Source: Bacillota bacterium
Lineage (GTDB): Bacteria > Bacillota > Desulfitobacteriia > Desulfitobacteriales > Desulfitobacteriaceae
Direction: 5' to 3'
Assembly (NCBI GenBank): GCA_023390635.1
Contig: JAEWCM010000045.1
Span: forward strand, 1 to 8,247
Length of the DNA: 8,247 nucleotides
Each line of letters opens with the position of its first letter. Positions within the stretch are counted from its first letter, which is position 1. Of the stretch, positions 1 to 6,841 are shown in pieces. A program made the position numbers and the translations under genes. The notes beneath the pieces were generated by a model. That model saw only the letters and a list, made by a program, of their open reading frames with translations. It searched no databases and was not told where the DNA came from.

Positions 1-1063
1 CACTCATACCATTCGTCACAACTCCCCCTGTTTCGGAAGCTGCTCCGACAACTTGACCGCCCGGACACATGCAGAAGGTATACGCTCCTCTGCCTGTCTC
101 CTTATCCTGATAAGTCAATTGATAATCAGCAGCTCCGATCACAGGATGCTCTTCCACACCGTACTGAGCCAAATTAATTAATTTTTGAGGATGCTCGATC
201 CTCACTCCGACAGCAAAATTCTTTCTTTCCAAGTGAATGCCTGCTTCTTTTAGAAAAGCATAGACATCCCGCGCACTGTGTCCCACAGCCAATATAACCG
301 CTTGGGCAGGAAGCTTCTCTTCTCCTACCATTACTCCCTTTATTCTTCCATTATCGATACACAAACCTGTAACATGGGAATTAAAATAAACTTTTCCGCC
401 CAGTTCTTCGATCTCCTGTCTGATTCCCCGGACAACCCCGCGCAAAATATCTGTTCCAATATGAGCTTTAGCCAAAAAAGAAATTTCTTCAGGGGCACCG
501 TGTTTGACAAATGTTTTCAGTACCTCATTTATCCGCGCATCATTAATCCGTGTCGTCAATTTCCCATCGGAAAAGGTACCTGCTCCACCCTCACCAAACT
601 GCACATTACATTCAGAGTCAAGCTCTCCGGTTTCCCAGAAGTCTCGTACCTTTTCCATGCGCTCTTCAACCTCTCGCCCTCGTTCCAGTACAATGGGCGT
701 ATAGCCCCGCCTGGCCAGAGCCAGAGCAGCAAAATATCCGGCAGGACCGCTGCCTACCACAACAGGAGAGTTGTCCAACCTTTTCTCAGGCCTGGTATTG
801 ATGGCCGGATTATCTTCCGCTTCTATTGCCCTCACTTCCGGATGTCGCGCTAAAATTCTCAGGATCTCCTTCTGAGACAGCTGAAAGGAGAACTCTACCG
901 CATAGACGAAAAAAAGCTGCGGTTTCTTACGTGCATCCAATGAGCGGCGCAAAACCCTGATCTCAGAAATCTGATTTTGAAAAACCTTAAGCTTCTTAGC
1001 CAGTGCCGCAGCAATATTCTCCTGCTCCACCGGTAATTTGAGGTGGGGATAGATAAATTTCAC
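1..1063 (-). CDS. COG2509-type FAD-dependent dehydrogenase, C-terminus cut by window edge
   Basis: Partial gene: about 354 codons are present and the C-terminal part runs off the left edge (family members are usually about 460-530 residues by my recollection). It is probably a soluble flavoprotein oxidoreductase; substrate and electron partner are unknown. Reading from the GTG at 1063, the first ~100 residues (VKFIYPHLKL...) form the N-terminal domain typical of this family. The Rossmann dinucleotide loop VVVGSGPAGYFAA follows at about 101-113, then VLERG at the end of the second strand (the acidic residue binds the FAD ribose). Further on come the family blocks FGEGGAGTFSDGKL (about 160-173) and YTFCMCPGGQVV near the left edge, with a CxC pair. 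A GGGAG Shine-Dalgarno (1074-1078) is 10 bases from this GTG and 7 from an in-frame TTG at 1066, so either could start. The gene begins about 40 bases after cdaR ends, so co-transcription with cdaA-cdaR is likely. It could also be called a generic NAD(P)/FAD-dependent oxidoreductase. Confidence 0.9.
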   Translation of the reverse strand, partial: MKFIYPHLKLPVEQENIAAALAKKLKVFQNQISEIRVLRRSLDARKKPQLFFVYAVEFSFQLSQKEILRILARHPEVRAIEAEDNPAINTRPEKRLDNSPVVVGSGPAGYFAALALARRGYTPIVLERGREVEERMEKVRDFWETGELDSECNVQFGEGGAGTFSDGKLTTRINDARINEVLKTFVKHGAPEEISFLAKAHIGTDILRGVVRGIRQEIEELGGKVYFNSHVTGLCIDNGRIKGVMVGEEKLPAQAVILAVGHSARDVYAFLKEAGIHLERKNFAVGVRIEHPQKLINLAQYGVEEHPVIGAADYQLTYQDKETGRGAYTFCMCPGGQVVGAASETGGVVTNGMS

Positions 1064-1102
1064 CAAGACAACTCTCCCTTATTAATATCTTAACTTCTAG
1101 CT

Positions 1103-2326
1103 TTATCTTATTTTCAATTTCACATTAATTTTAGGTACAGCCGTAATCTCCGTCCCGGAAGGAGCCTGCCAATATACCTGAACATTTTCGTGCAATCCTT
1201 CCTTCATGCCGCTGCCACTAACCCATAGTACAATATCATTGACACTTATACTGTTAATAATCTCCGGCAGTCCATGCAGGGTAACGTCAACTGGGGAAAG
1301 GGGCTCCTCCAGCTCCAAATCGCCAGGCAGGTCCCTAATCTGCACGGGAATCTTGGTCACCACCCTGTCCACTGGGGCAGAACCAATTTGAGCCAAAATG
1401 CTCAAACTCGTCCCTGATGCAAGGGAGACTCCCTCAGGCAAGATTATATTGCCTGGAGAAACGGAAAAAACTTTATCTTCTGTCAGCCCAGAAATATCTA
1501 ACGGCCCGAGTGTTATTGAATCAAGGCTTTTCAGTACATTTGCATCTCCTAATAATGTAACACTGGAAGGGGTAGGAATAAGGGCCTTCAAAGCCTTGCC
1601 AGTTCCCGGCACACCTGTCGTAGTTATTTTCAGCGGCACCGATTTGCTCGCCACGCTTTTTGCCTGAATCGGCACAATTACTTCCACTCCGCTGGGGTTG
1701 GCTGTGAGACTATCCCCACTTGAGCCGGCAGCAAAAATTGGGTTTCCGTTTTTATCCCTAAACAGTACTGGCGGATCAGCTTGGAAAGTTTCGGTCGCTC
1801 CTGCCACACTCACCTCCACAGTGACATGATCCAACCCGTTCACGATTGTACTGGCTCCCCTTACACTAACCGAAGAAGGCCGAGCTACAGGAGTTCCCGC
1901 GACAAATCCCTCTCCTGGCGTTCCTGTTAAAGAAACTTTGACAGGCAACACCTTTTCAGTCACGCTGTCCAGATTTAATTTTACTGTAGAAGGCTGAAGA
2001 TCAAGGACTTTCACGCCCGATGGGAGATCCATCTTTACCTCATAGTTCTGCTCTCCAATCTGAGCTGAAGACAAATCAATATAAGCAAAAAACTCTTTCG
2101 TATTTACATTGGTATTGTTCCACTGCAAACGAACTTGTACAGAAGGTAGTTTTGTTAGGATAACCGTATTGGCCGGTTGACCAGTGGTAACCAAGGGAAT
2201 GGTAAATGTCTGGTCACCGTTCGATTCCTGAATCGCTCCCTGATTCATTACAAAAAGCCACAGAAGGAGAGCCATAATTAACGAAGCGATTTTAAAGCCT
2301 AAATTGCGTCGTAATACTTCATGCAT
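1103..2326 (-). CDS. cdaR: CdaR, YbbR-repeat regulator of diadenylate cyclase
   Basis: A 407-residue membrane-anchored extracytoplasmic protein. In Firmicutes, CdaR binds and modulates the cyclic-di-AMP synthase CdaA, and the adjacent gene supports this role here. The N-terminus is a short basic segment and one hydrophobic helix (about residues 10-27, FKIASLIMALLLWLFVM) acting as an uncleaved signal anchor. The rest is four YbbR-type beta repeats, roughly 40-120, 127-220, 229-313 and 324-405. Each opens with a hydrophobic-proline strand (FTIPLVTTG, LPVKVSLTG, VPLKITTTG, IPVQIRDLPG), and most carry a later 'PSxVxLxG' strand. The length and four-repeat layout fit the family. The ATG at 2326 is preceded by GGAGGAG (2334-2340) with 7-base spacing. 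That ribosome-binding site lies inside the last codons of cdaA, and only 3 bases separate the two genes, so translational coupling is likely. Confidence 0.93.
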   Translation of the reverse strand: MHEVLRRNLGFKIASLIMALLLWLFVMNQGAIQESNGDQTFTIPLVTTGQPANTVILTKLPSVQVRLQWNNTNVNTKEFFAYIDLSSAQIGEQNYEVKMDLPSGVKVLDLQPSTVKLNLDSVTEKVLPVKVSLTGTPGEGFVAGTPVARPSSVSVRGASTIVNGLDHVTVEVSVAGATETFQADPPVLFRDKNGNPIFAAGSSGDSLTANPSGVEVIVPIQAKSVASKSVPLKITTTGVPGTGKALKALIPTPSSVTLLGDANVLKSLDSITLGPLDISGLTEDKVFSVSPGNIILPEGVSLASGTSLSILAQIGSAPVDRVVTKIPVQIRDLPGDLELEEPLSPVDVTLHGLPEIINSISVNDIVLWVSGSGMKEGLHENVQVYWQAPSGTEITAVPKINVKLKIR

Positions 2327-2329
2327 AGC

Positions 2330-3139
2330 CTAACTCCTCCAAAAGGGAATCGCGGAAGATGCAGTCTTAACCTGCAGTTCACGCATCAGCAAATCTTTCA
2401 GCATTTTCTCATCCAGGAAACGGGTGAGCCCGCCATCAATCGCCACAGAGATTGCACCGGTTTCCTCAGATACGATCACTGCCAAGGCATCTGAGACTTC
2501 AGTCAGCCCTAAGGCTGCTCTATGCCGTGTTCCTAGTTCTTTTTGAATATTTGGATTTTCTGTCAGAGGTAGAAAACATCCGGCCGCCGCTACCCGGTCT
2601 CCTCGCACCACAACAGCTCCATCATGAAGAGGGGTATTCGGGATGAAAATGTTAACTAAAAACTCTGATGATACCACGCCATCAATCTTAATCCCAGTGT
2701 CAATGAATTCCTGGACCCCGGTCTGTCGTTCAATCACAACCAGGGCTCCGATTCTGTTTTTAGAAAGAATCTGACTGCACCGTGTCAGCTCATCAATCAT
2801 ATGTTCTGTCGCCTCATTTTCCACAGTCAGAGGATGACGGGTAAATAACTTTCCCCGGCCAATCTGTTCCAGACCTCTCCTTAGCTCAGGCTGAAAAACT
2901 ACCGGCAAAGCGACTAGGAAAACCTTCCAAACCTGATCAAGAATCCAGCTAATTGTGCTGAGACGCAAATATTTAGCAAGGACAGAAACCACCAGCAACA
3001 CGGCAATTCCTTTTAACAGTTGTACTGCTCTTGTGCCTCTGATCAGCATGAAAAGCTGATAAAGCACGACTGCAACAGCCAATATATCCAACGCACTACG
3101 CCAATCAAAAAAACGGAATTGACTTAATATTTCTGCCAC
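2330..3139 (-). CDS. cdaA: CdaA, membrane diadenylate cyclase (cyclic-di-AMP synthase)
   Basis: A 269-residue enzyme that condenses two ATP to cyclic-di-AMP, the second messenger controlling potassium and osmolyte balance and cell-wall homeostasis in Firmicutes. Three N-terminal membrane helices (about 15-33, 42-57 and 66-83) are followed by the DAC domain (about 100-255). The two diagnostic catalytic motifs are intact: DGA at 173-175 (context NTPLHDGAVVV) and RHR at 205-207 (context GTRHRAALGLTE). Length and layout match CdaA (YbbP) rather than DisA or CdaS. The start is GTG at 3139, chosen for the GAGGAGG just upstream (core 3146-3150, 6-base spacing to the GTG). It heads the cdaA-cdaR-dehydrogenase run. 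In many Firmicutes the following gene is glmM, but here a flavoprotein comes first, and any glmM would lie outside the window. Confidence 0.97.
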   Translation of the reverse strand: MAEILSQFRFFDWRSALDILAVAVVLYQLFMLIRGTRAVQLLKGIAVLLVVSVLAKYLRLSTISWILDQVWKVFLVALPVVFQPELRRGLEQIGRGKLFTRHPLTVENEATEHMIDELTRCSQILSKNRIGALVVIERQTGVQEFIDTGIKIDGVVSSEFLVNIFIPNTPLHDGAVVVRGDRVAAAGCFLPLTENPNIQKELGTRHRAALGLTEVSDALAVIVSEETGAISVAIDGGLTRFLDEKMLKDLLMRELQVKTASSAIPFWRS

Positions 3140-3187
3140 GGTCTGCCTCCTCGCCGATAAAATTCCAGACTTATAAAAACTGTTTAC

Positions 3188-3217
3188 ATTTTAATAATTT
3201 AACACATTTAAAAGCAA
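3188..3217 (-). promoter_or_regulatory. Candidate sigma-A promoter for the cdaA operon
   Basis: On the minus strand, TTGCTT (3212-3217) and TAAAAT (3188-3193) are separated by 18 bases. The -10 matches the consensus at 5 of 6 positions and the -35 at 3 of 6. It lies about 50 bases upstream of the cdaA GTG in the AT-rich part of the 164-base gap between cdaA and the DUF1786 gene. That gap has no other gene, only a 6-bp hairpin (CGTTCT/AGAACG, 3239-3255) with no U-tract. I therefore see no convincing terminator separating the upstream gene from cdaA, and some read-through is possible. Confidence 0.4.
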
Positions 3218-3303
3218 TATAAAACCCGCGCCTTTTCCCGTTCTACAAAAGAACGTGAAATCCCTGCCTTTTCCTCTTCCTCTATCTGAAAATACCTTTT
3301 ATT

Positions 3304-4326
3304 CTACAACTTTCCAATTCCCCGCAGAAGACCAAAACACCCAGTCAGCATCATATCTCCATAGGGAGCTGCTTCGTACCACCCTAAAGGTTTAGCTAAG
3401 GCTCTTCTCGGTCCGGTTACAACCACCTGATCAAATCCTGTCTCCATTTCCTGATCCAGAACCGCTCCATGTCCCCCCGCTTCAAACACTGCGGTATTGG
3501 AAATTTTCTTTGTTTGCAATTCCTGCACCAGCTTTGCCAAACTATCAACATCCAGATTTCCAGTATGCTGTTCAACCAATCCGTACACCCGCTCGCCCTT
3601 GATGGCAGCAGCCAATGTGTGGGAATTTCCGATATTAACTGCAATAATCCCCTTTTTCAGCATTTCACCAATCGCCGGATCAGTCATAATTCCCAGCAGA
3701 GCTGCTGTTCCCGTATCGGCAACAATAGCATTGGGCAGCAGCCTGCGAATAGCCTGCATACGGATTAGAACTTCAGGGACTTCGTTCCGATAGATTAAGG
3801 AAGTCAGCTTGCCGCCTGAACATAAAAACTTTTCCCATATATTAAATCTAACCAGACGATTGCTTTCTGTCTCACTGTAACCATGATCCTGGACTGCGAT
3901 CACATATTGATCCGCCTTTCCCACACCAAAGGCCTCCAGGGTTTGAGTAAATGCCTGATCGTTCACATCTCCCATCCATATCTTTTTCACTCCCAATGGA
4001 GGTTTATTAGTCAATATAACTCCCATTTTCTCCACTTCATCCAAATGATTGTTAAACGTTTGCGCTACTGATGGGGAAGCATAGGCTTTGCATCCGGCAG
4101 TCAAGTGCTTTTTCAAAGCAGCGCTGCAAGCTCCTCCACCCATCACTTCACCATAAAGATAAATTGCCGATTCCTCTGCTGTCGCATTCTTTATCTGTTC
4201 TGCTACAATCTGAGTTTGACTGGGCATGACCAGTTTAGGACAATTTTCAATATTCTTTCCTTCCTGATAGATCAAGATATCTTGAGTCCCTGACCCCACA
4301 TCAATTAATACTATATTCTCTCTCAT
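3304..4326 (-). CDS. DUF1786-family protein with ASKHA-like ATPase loops, function unknown
   Basis: A 340-residue cytoplasmic protein with no signal peptide or membrane helix. I recognise it as DUF1786-like; database names sometimes read 'putative pyruvate formate-lyase activating enzyme', but no CxxxCxxC radical-SAM cluster motif is visible, so that name looks wrong here. The start IVLIDVGSGTQDILIY (5-20) resembles the phosphate-1 loop of actin/Hsp70/sugar-kinase ATPases, and IIAVNIGNSHTLAAAI (227-242) resembles the phosphate-2 loop. IVADTGTAALLG (201-212) and VVVTGPRRAL (301-310) may be connecting or adenosine-region segments. Other conserved-looking blocks are YGEVMGGGACSAAL (58-71) and FEAGGHGAVLD (281-291). 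ATP binding is my inference. The start is ATG at 4326 with AGGTGA at 4333-4338, 6-base spacing. The gene follows the PIG-L gene after 40 bases and probably shares its transcript. Confidence 0.8.
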   Translation of the reverse strand: MRENIVLIDVGSGTQDILIYQEGKNIENCPKLVMPSQTQIVAEQIKNATAEESAIYLYGEVMGGGACSAALKKHLTAGCKAYASPSVAQTFNNHLDEVEKMGVILTNKPPLGVKKIWMGDVNDQAFTQTLEAFGVGKADQYVIAVQDHGYSETESNRLVRFNIWEKFLCSGGKLTSLIYRNEVPEVLIRMQAIRRLLPNAIVADTGTAALLGIMTDPAIGEMLKKGIIAVNIGNSHTLAAAIKGERVYGLVEQHTGNLDVDSLAKLVQELQTKKISNTAVFEAGGHGAVLDQEMETGFDQVVVTGPRRALAKPLGWYEAAPYGDMMLTGCFGLLRGIGKL

Positions 4327-4366
4327 TTTACCTCACCTCATCCGTTTAATCATCCGATCACTTTTT

Positions 4367-5101
4367 TTACTTCTTTTCGCAGTATTCCAGCCCTGCCAAT
4401 AAATCATTGCCGTGTCCTGTATATTGACTGAACTCCTGATCATTATTGAAGAACTCTTGTCCCAGGTACACGTCTTTTAATTTTTTACTCATAGCAGCAA
4501 ATTTATTGATAGAGAAAACCTGTGTCTTATGCTGTTCTATAGCCCTCCATTTAATTCCAGACCAATGTTTTATGTCAATAGTATAGTCGGTGTGATTTCT
4601 GCCTTGCCGATCTGTACGCCAGGCTGCCACTACATAGCAGAGGCGAGGCAAACGATAGGGATGACCCCATTCCTCTTCCACAGCTTCGCCAGCCAACTTG
4701 ACTGCCGCCTTCGTCCAATAATGAATTGCTCTATGATCCCTGTGACCTGATGCTCCATCAGGACCAAATGTTAAAACAAGGTGAGGACGGAATTCACGGA
4801 TTTTCCGAACTAATTGTTCAATGATCCTGGCCGCAGGTGCCGCTGCAACTTCTTTGTCCAAGTAACCTAAGAAAGCAAGCTCTTTGATTCCCAGAATCCG
4901 GCTAGCCTTCTCCAGTTCTTTTTCCCGCAATACTCCCAGGCTTCCCTGCTCACAAAGCCCGGCAGTCTTTCCAGCCTCGCCTTTGGTAGCGGTCATCAAA
5001 TGAATCTCTGCACCTTCATGAGCCATTTTTGCTATTGATCCACCTATAATAAAAGACTCATCGTCAGGATGAGCAAAAATCAGCAATACCCTTTTTGTCA
5101 T
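4367..5101 (-). CDS. PIG-L/LmbE-family zinc-dependent N-deacetylase
   Basis: A 244-residue soluble enzyme of the family that removes acetyl groups from N-acetylglucosamine-type substrates; BshB of bacillithiol synthesis and MshB of mycothiol synthesis are members. The hydrophobic first strand leads into AHPDDE at 10-15. His11 and Asp14 should be zinc ligands and Asp13 the catalytic base. The third ligand is expected at His123 in GHRDHRAIH (119-127). The length is normal for the family. I start it at the ATG at 5101 rather than the in-frame ATG at 5128: the internal one has AAGGGG (5111-5116) 9 bases upstream. The upstream one has no Shine-Dalgarno and lies only about 14 bases past a TATAAT box, too close to the expected transcript start. 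The true substrate is unknown. Nothing nearby encodes the bacillithiol glycosyltransferase or ligase, so I do not call it bshB. Confidence 0.88.
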   Translation of the reverse strand: MTKRVLLIFAHPDDESFIIGGSIAKMAHEGAEIHLMTATKGEAGKTAGLCEQGSLGVLREKELEKASRILGIKELAFLGYLDKEVAAAPAARIIEQLVRKIREFRPHLVLTFGPDGASGHRDHRAIHYWTKAAVKLAGEAVEEEWGHPYRLPRLCYVVAAWRTDRQGRNHTDYTIDIKHWSGIKWRAIEQHKTQVFSINKFAAMSKKLKDVYLGQEFFNNDQEFSQYTGHGNDLLAGLEYCEKK

Positions 5102-5141
5102 TTGTTTAAACCCCTTCAACCTTGCCATTTTAACTACTTAT

Positions 5142-5170
5142 ATTATAACCCTTTTAGAGAGCTAAAGGAA
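5142..5170 (-). promoter_or_regulatory. Candidate promoter of the PIG-L/DUF1786 pair
   Basis: The minus strand has a perfect TATAAT (5142-5147). At 17-base spacing the -35 position reads TTCCTT (5165-5170), a poor match. The site lies between the terminator of the two-component operon and the PIG-L gene, where a promoter is needed. The transcript would start near 5135, which favours the ATG at 5101 over that at 5128. Confidence 0.5.
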
Positions 5171-5183
5171 ATCACGCTATAAC

Positions 5184-5211
5184 TAAAAAAATAACGCCAT
5201 ACTTGGCGTTA
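5184..5211 (-). terminator. Intrinsic terminator of the two-component operon
   Basis: Read on the minus strand, TAACGCC (5211-5205) and GGCGTTA (5198-5192) form a perfect 7-bp stem with a 6-base loop, followed directly by a run of seven T. This is a classic Rho-independent terminator. It lies about 135 bases after the kinase stop codon and about 40 bases before the promoter of the PIG-L gene. Confidence 0.85.
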
Positions 5212-5344
5212 GACTTTCCTGCGTCCAGGAAATTTTTGGATGCGCAATGTTATGCATCTCTTATTTATTTGTGCTTTATATAAAAGACGTAAATAATAGA
5301 TAAAATGTAACGCCTTTTATAAAAAAATATTGCACTTAAAAAGT
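5212..5344 (-). other. Structured 3' region between kinase and terminator
   Basis: No credible gene is seen in this 133-base AT-rich stretch. On the minus strand it can form a GATGC/GCATC hairpin (5258-5254 with 5243-5239), then a 7-bp TTTCCTG/CAGGAAA hairpin (5232-5226 with 5221-5215, GACG loop), immediately before the terminator hairpin. The second hairpin is followed by five T on the plus strand, so it could also act as a plus-strand terminator. A second copy of the terminator arm (GGCGTTA, 5314-5308) lies upstream. The whole could be a long 3' UTR, a small RNA, or an attenuator. I matched it to no known riboswitch class. Confidence 0.35.
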
Positions 5345-6841
5345 TTAAACCAAAATATCATTAAGGTAAATAGAGAAAATAGTCCCTACTCCCAAGGTAC
5401 TCTCCACTTCTATCCATCCGCCATGGGCCTGGATAAATTCTTTAGCAATAGCCAGGCCTAATCCGCTCCCCCCCGACTCTCGATTGCGAGCCTGATCTAA
5501 ACGGTAAAATCGGTCAAAAATATGCTTAAGCTCATCCTCCGGAATCCCTTCACCCGTATCAGCCACTTTAATCCGAAGCCAGCGTGGCAAGACTCCCTCT
5601 TCTTTATTCTTGTTGCCCAATACCGCCCAGAATCCTTTTTTATCTTCCCTGGCTTCCAATTTCTTAGCTTCATTATCTTTAATTTTATCAACGTAATTGA
5701 AAGAAATCGTCACGGTTCCGCCCTCACCGGTATGGCGCAAGGCATTGCCAATGAGATTGACAAAAACTTGAGTCAAACGGTCAGGATCAGCAGCAATTTC
5801 CTGTACTTCACCTTGAAGAACGGTAAAAATATTTTTTTCCTTAAACTCAACTTCAAATTGTTCGAGAATTTTTTCTATTAGCTGCTTCAGGTTTACATTC
5901 TGCCAAGCTAAAGGAAGTTTTCCAGCTTCGGCCAGGCTTAATTGTTGCAAATCGCGCACTAGCCTAATCAGACGAATGGTTTCATCCTGTATCGGAAGCA
6001 GATTTTCCGGATCAGAGGAAACTACCCCTTGCTGGATCGATTCGAGTTTTCCCGAAATGATAGCCAAGGGGGTACGCAACTCATGAGCCACATCCGCCAC
6101 CATATTCCGACGCACTTCCTCATTTTGAGCAATCTGTTCCATCATACCATTAAAGGCCTGGCTCAAAAGGGCTATATCGTCCCTGCCCTTTACCTTTAAA
6201 CGAAATGAATAATCTCCCGCCCCCACCTTTTTTACCCCTTTTGTTAATTCACGCAGAGGGCCGGTAAGGTGACGGGTAAAAAAGATGCCGAACAGCAATG
6301 CCAACAGAGCAGTAATCACCAAAGCCGTCAAAGTAGCTTGTGTCAGGGAATCGGTCAGACCTTTTCCTACATTGCCGGGAATTCGGCCACCAAAATCAAA
6401 GCTTACATTTTTCAAACCAAAATAGCCCACTGTTTTTCCGTTGACTTCAATCTGGAAGTATTGCTTATTTAATTGATCCTCATCGAAAAAATCCGATAGA
6501 CTTTTTCCAATATTCTCTTTCTGAGCACTGGATATAGCCTTTTTATTTTCATTAAAAACAATTAGTTTTTCCATTTCTCTTTGGGGTGCCAGACGATTGG
6601 GACGAGATCCGGTCTCATCATAGATTTGGGCAACACGTTTGTCCAAATCCTTCCATGATCCCCGGTCGATATAGTAAGATTTGAGAATTCGTTCCCATTG
6701 TTGAGCAAATCCATATTCTACATAAGCTTCAGCATGCTTGGAATAAGATTCAAGGGAAAACTGCGAAATCTGAGCAAAAATTAAGGCCATGAAAATGACC
6801 ATGCCCACTAATGCCGCAATGAATTTCGCTCTTAAGGTCAT
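5345..6841 (-). CDS. HAMP-domain membrane sensor histidine kinase
   Basis: A 498-residue sensor kinase that should autophosphorylate and pass phosphate to the regulator encoded just upstream. Layout: membrane helix 1 (about 8-26), an extracytoplasmic sensor region (about 27-168), membrane helix 2 (about 170-188), HAMP linker (about 189-242), dimerisation/phosphoacceptor domain with His253 in VAHELRTPLA, and an ATP-binding domain. The latter has the N box NLIGNALRH (362-370), G1 box DTGEGI (428-433), F box IFDRFYRLD (441-449) and G2 box GGSGLGLAI (457-465), all intact. Between the N and G1 boxes is a lysine/glutamate-rich stretch (about 383-420) longer than I expect for the family. The ATG at 6841 overlaps the regulator's stop by 4 bases (ATGA), with GGTGA 7 bases upstream inside the regulator gene. 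The architecture is BaeS/ResE/PhoR-like; the signal is unknown, and the sensor region has no PAS or Cache motif I can name. Confidence 0.95.
   Translation of the reverse strand: MTLRAKFIAALVGMVIFMALIFAQISQFSLESYSKHAEAYVEYGFAQQWERILKSYYIDRGSWKDLDKRVAQIYDETGSRPNRLAPQREMEKLIVFNENKKAISSAQKENIGKSLSDFFDEDQLNKQYFQIEVNGKTVGYFGLKNVSFDFGGRIPGNVGKGLTDSLTQATLTALVITALLALLFGIFFTRHLTGPLRELTKGVKKVGAGDYSFRLKVKGRDDIALLSQAFNGMMEQIAQNEEVRRNMVADVAHELRTPLAIISGKLESIQQGVVSSDPENLLPIQDETIRLIRLVRDLQQLSLAEAGKLPLAWQNVNLKQLIEKILEQFEVEFKEKNIFTVLQGEVQEIAADPDRLTQVFVNLIGNALRHTGEGGTVTISFNYVDKIKDNEAKKLEAREDKKGFWAVLGNKNKEEGVLPRWLRIKVADTGEGIPEDELKHIFDRFYRLDQARNRESGGSGLGLAIAKEFIQAHGGWIEVESTLGVGTIFSIYLNDILV

Noticed and set aside
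278..853. 191-codon open frame on the plus strand
   Set aside because: It lies wholly antisense to the FAD dehydrogenase, whose Rossmann loop and family motifs are clear; the plus-strand product has no recognisable features.
3239..3255. Hairpin CGTTCT/AGAACG between the DUF1786 gene and cdaA as a terminator
   Set aside because: The stem is only 6 bp and no T-run follows on either strand, so I do not call a terminator.
3469..3793. Overlapping plus-strand open frames of about 98-99 codons
   Set aside because: They are antisense to the DUF1786 gene, show no good ribosome-binding sites and have Cys/Ser-rich compositions typical of shadow frames.
4367..5101. Calling the deacetylase bshB (bacillithiol synthesis)
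   Set aside because: The motifs fit the whole PIG-L family, and no bacillithiol glycosyltransferase or ligase gene is nearby.
5212..5260. Cyclic-di-GMP (GEMM) riboswitch, prompted by GGACGCAGGAAAG on the minus strand
   Set aside because: The conserved AGGGCAAACC part and receptor-type stem are absent, and the bases form a simple hairpin instead.
5522..5881. 119-codon plus-strand open frame
   Set aside because: Antisense to the ATP-binding domain of the kinase, where the N, G1, F and G2 boxes prove the minus-strand reading.
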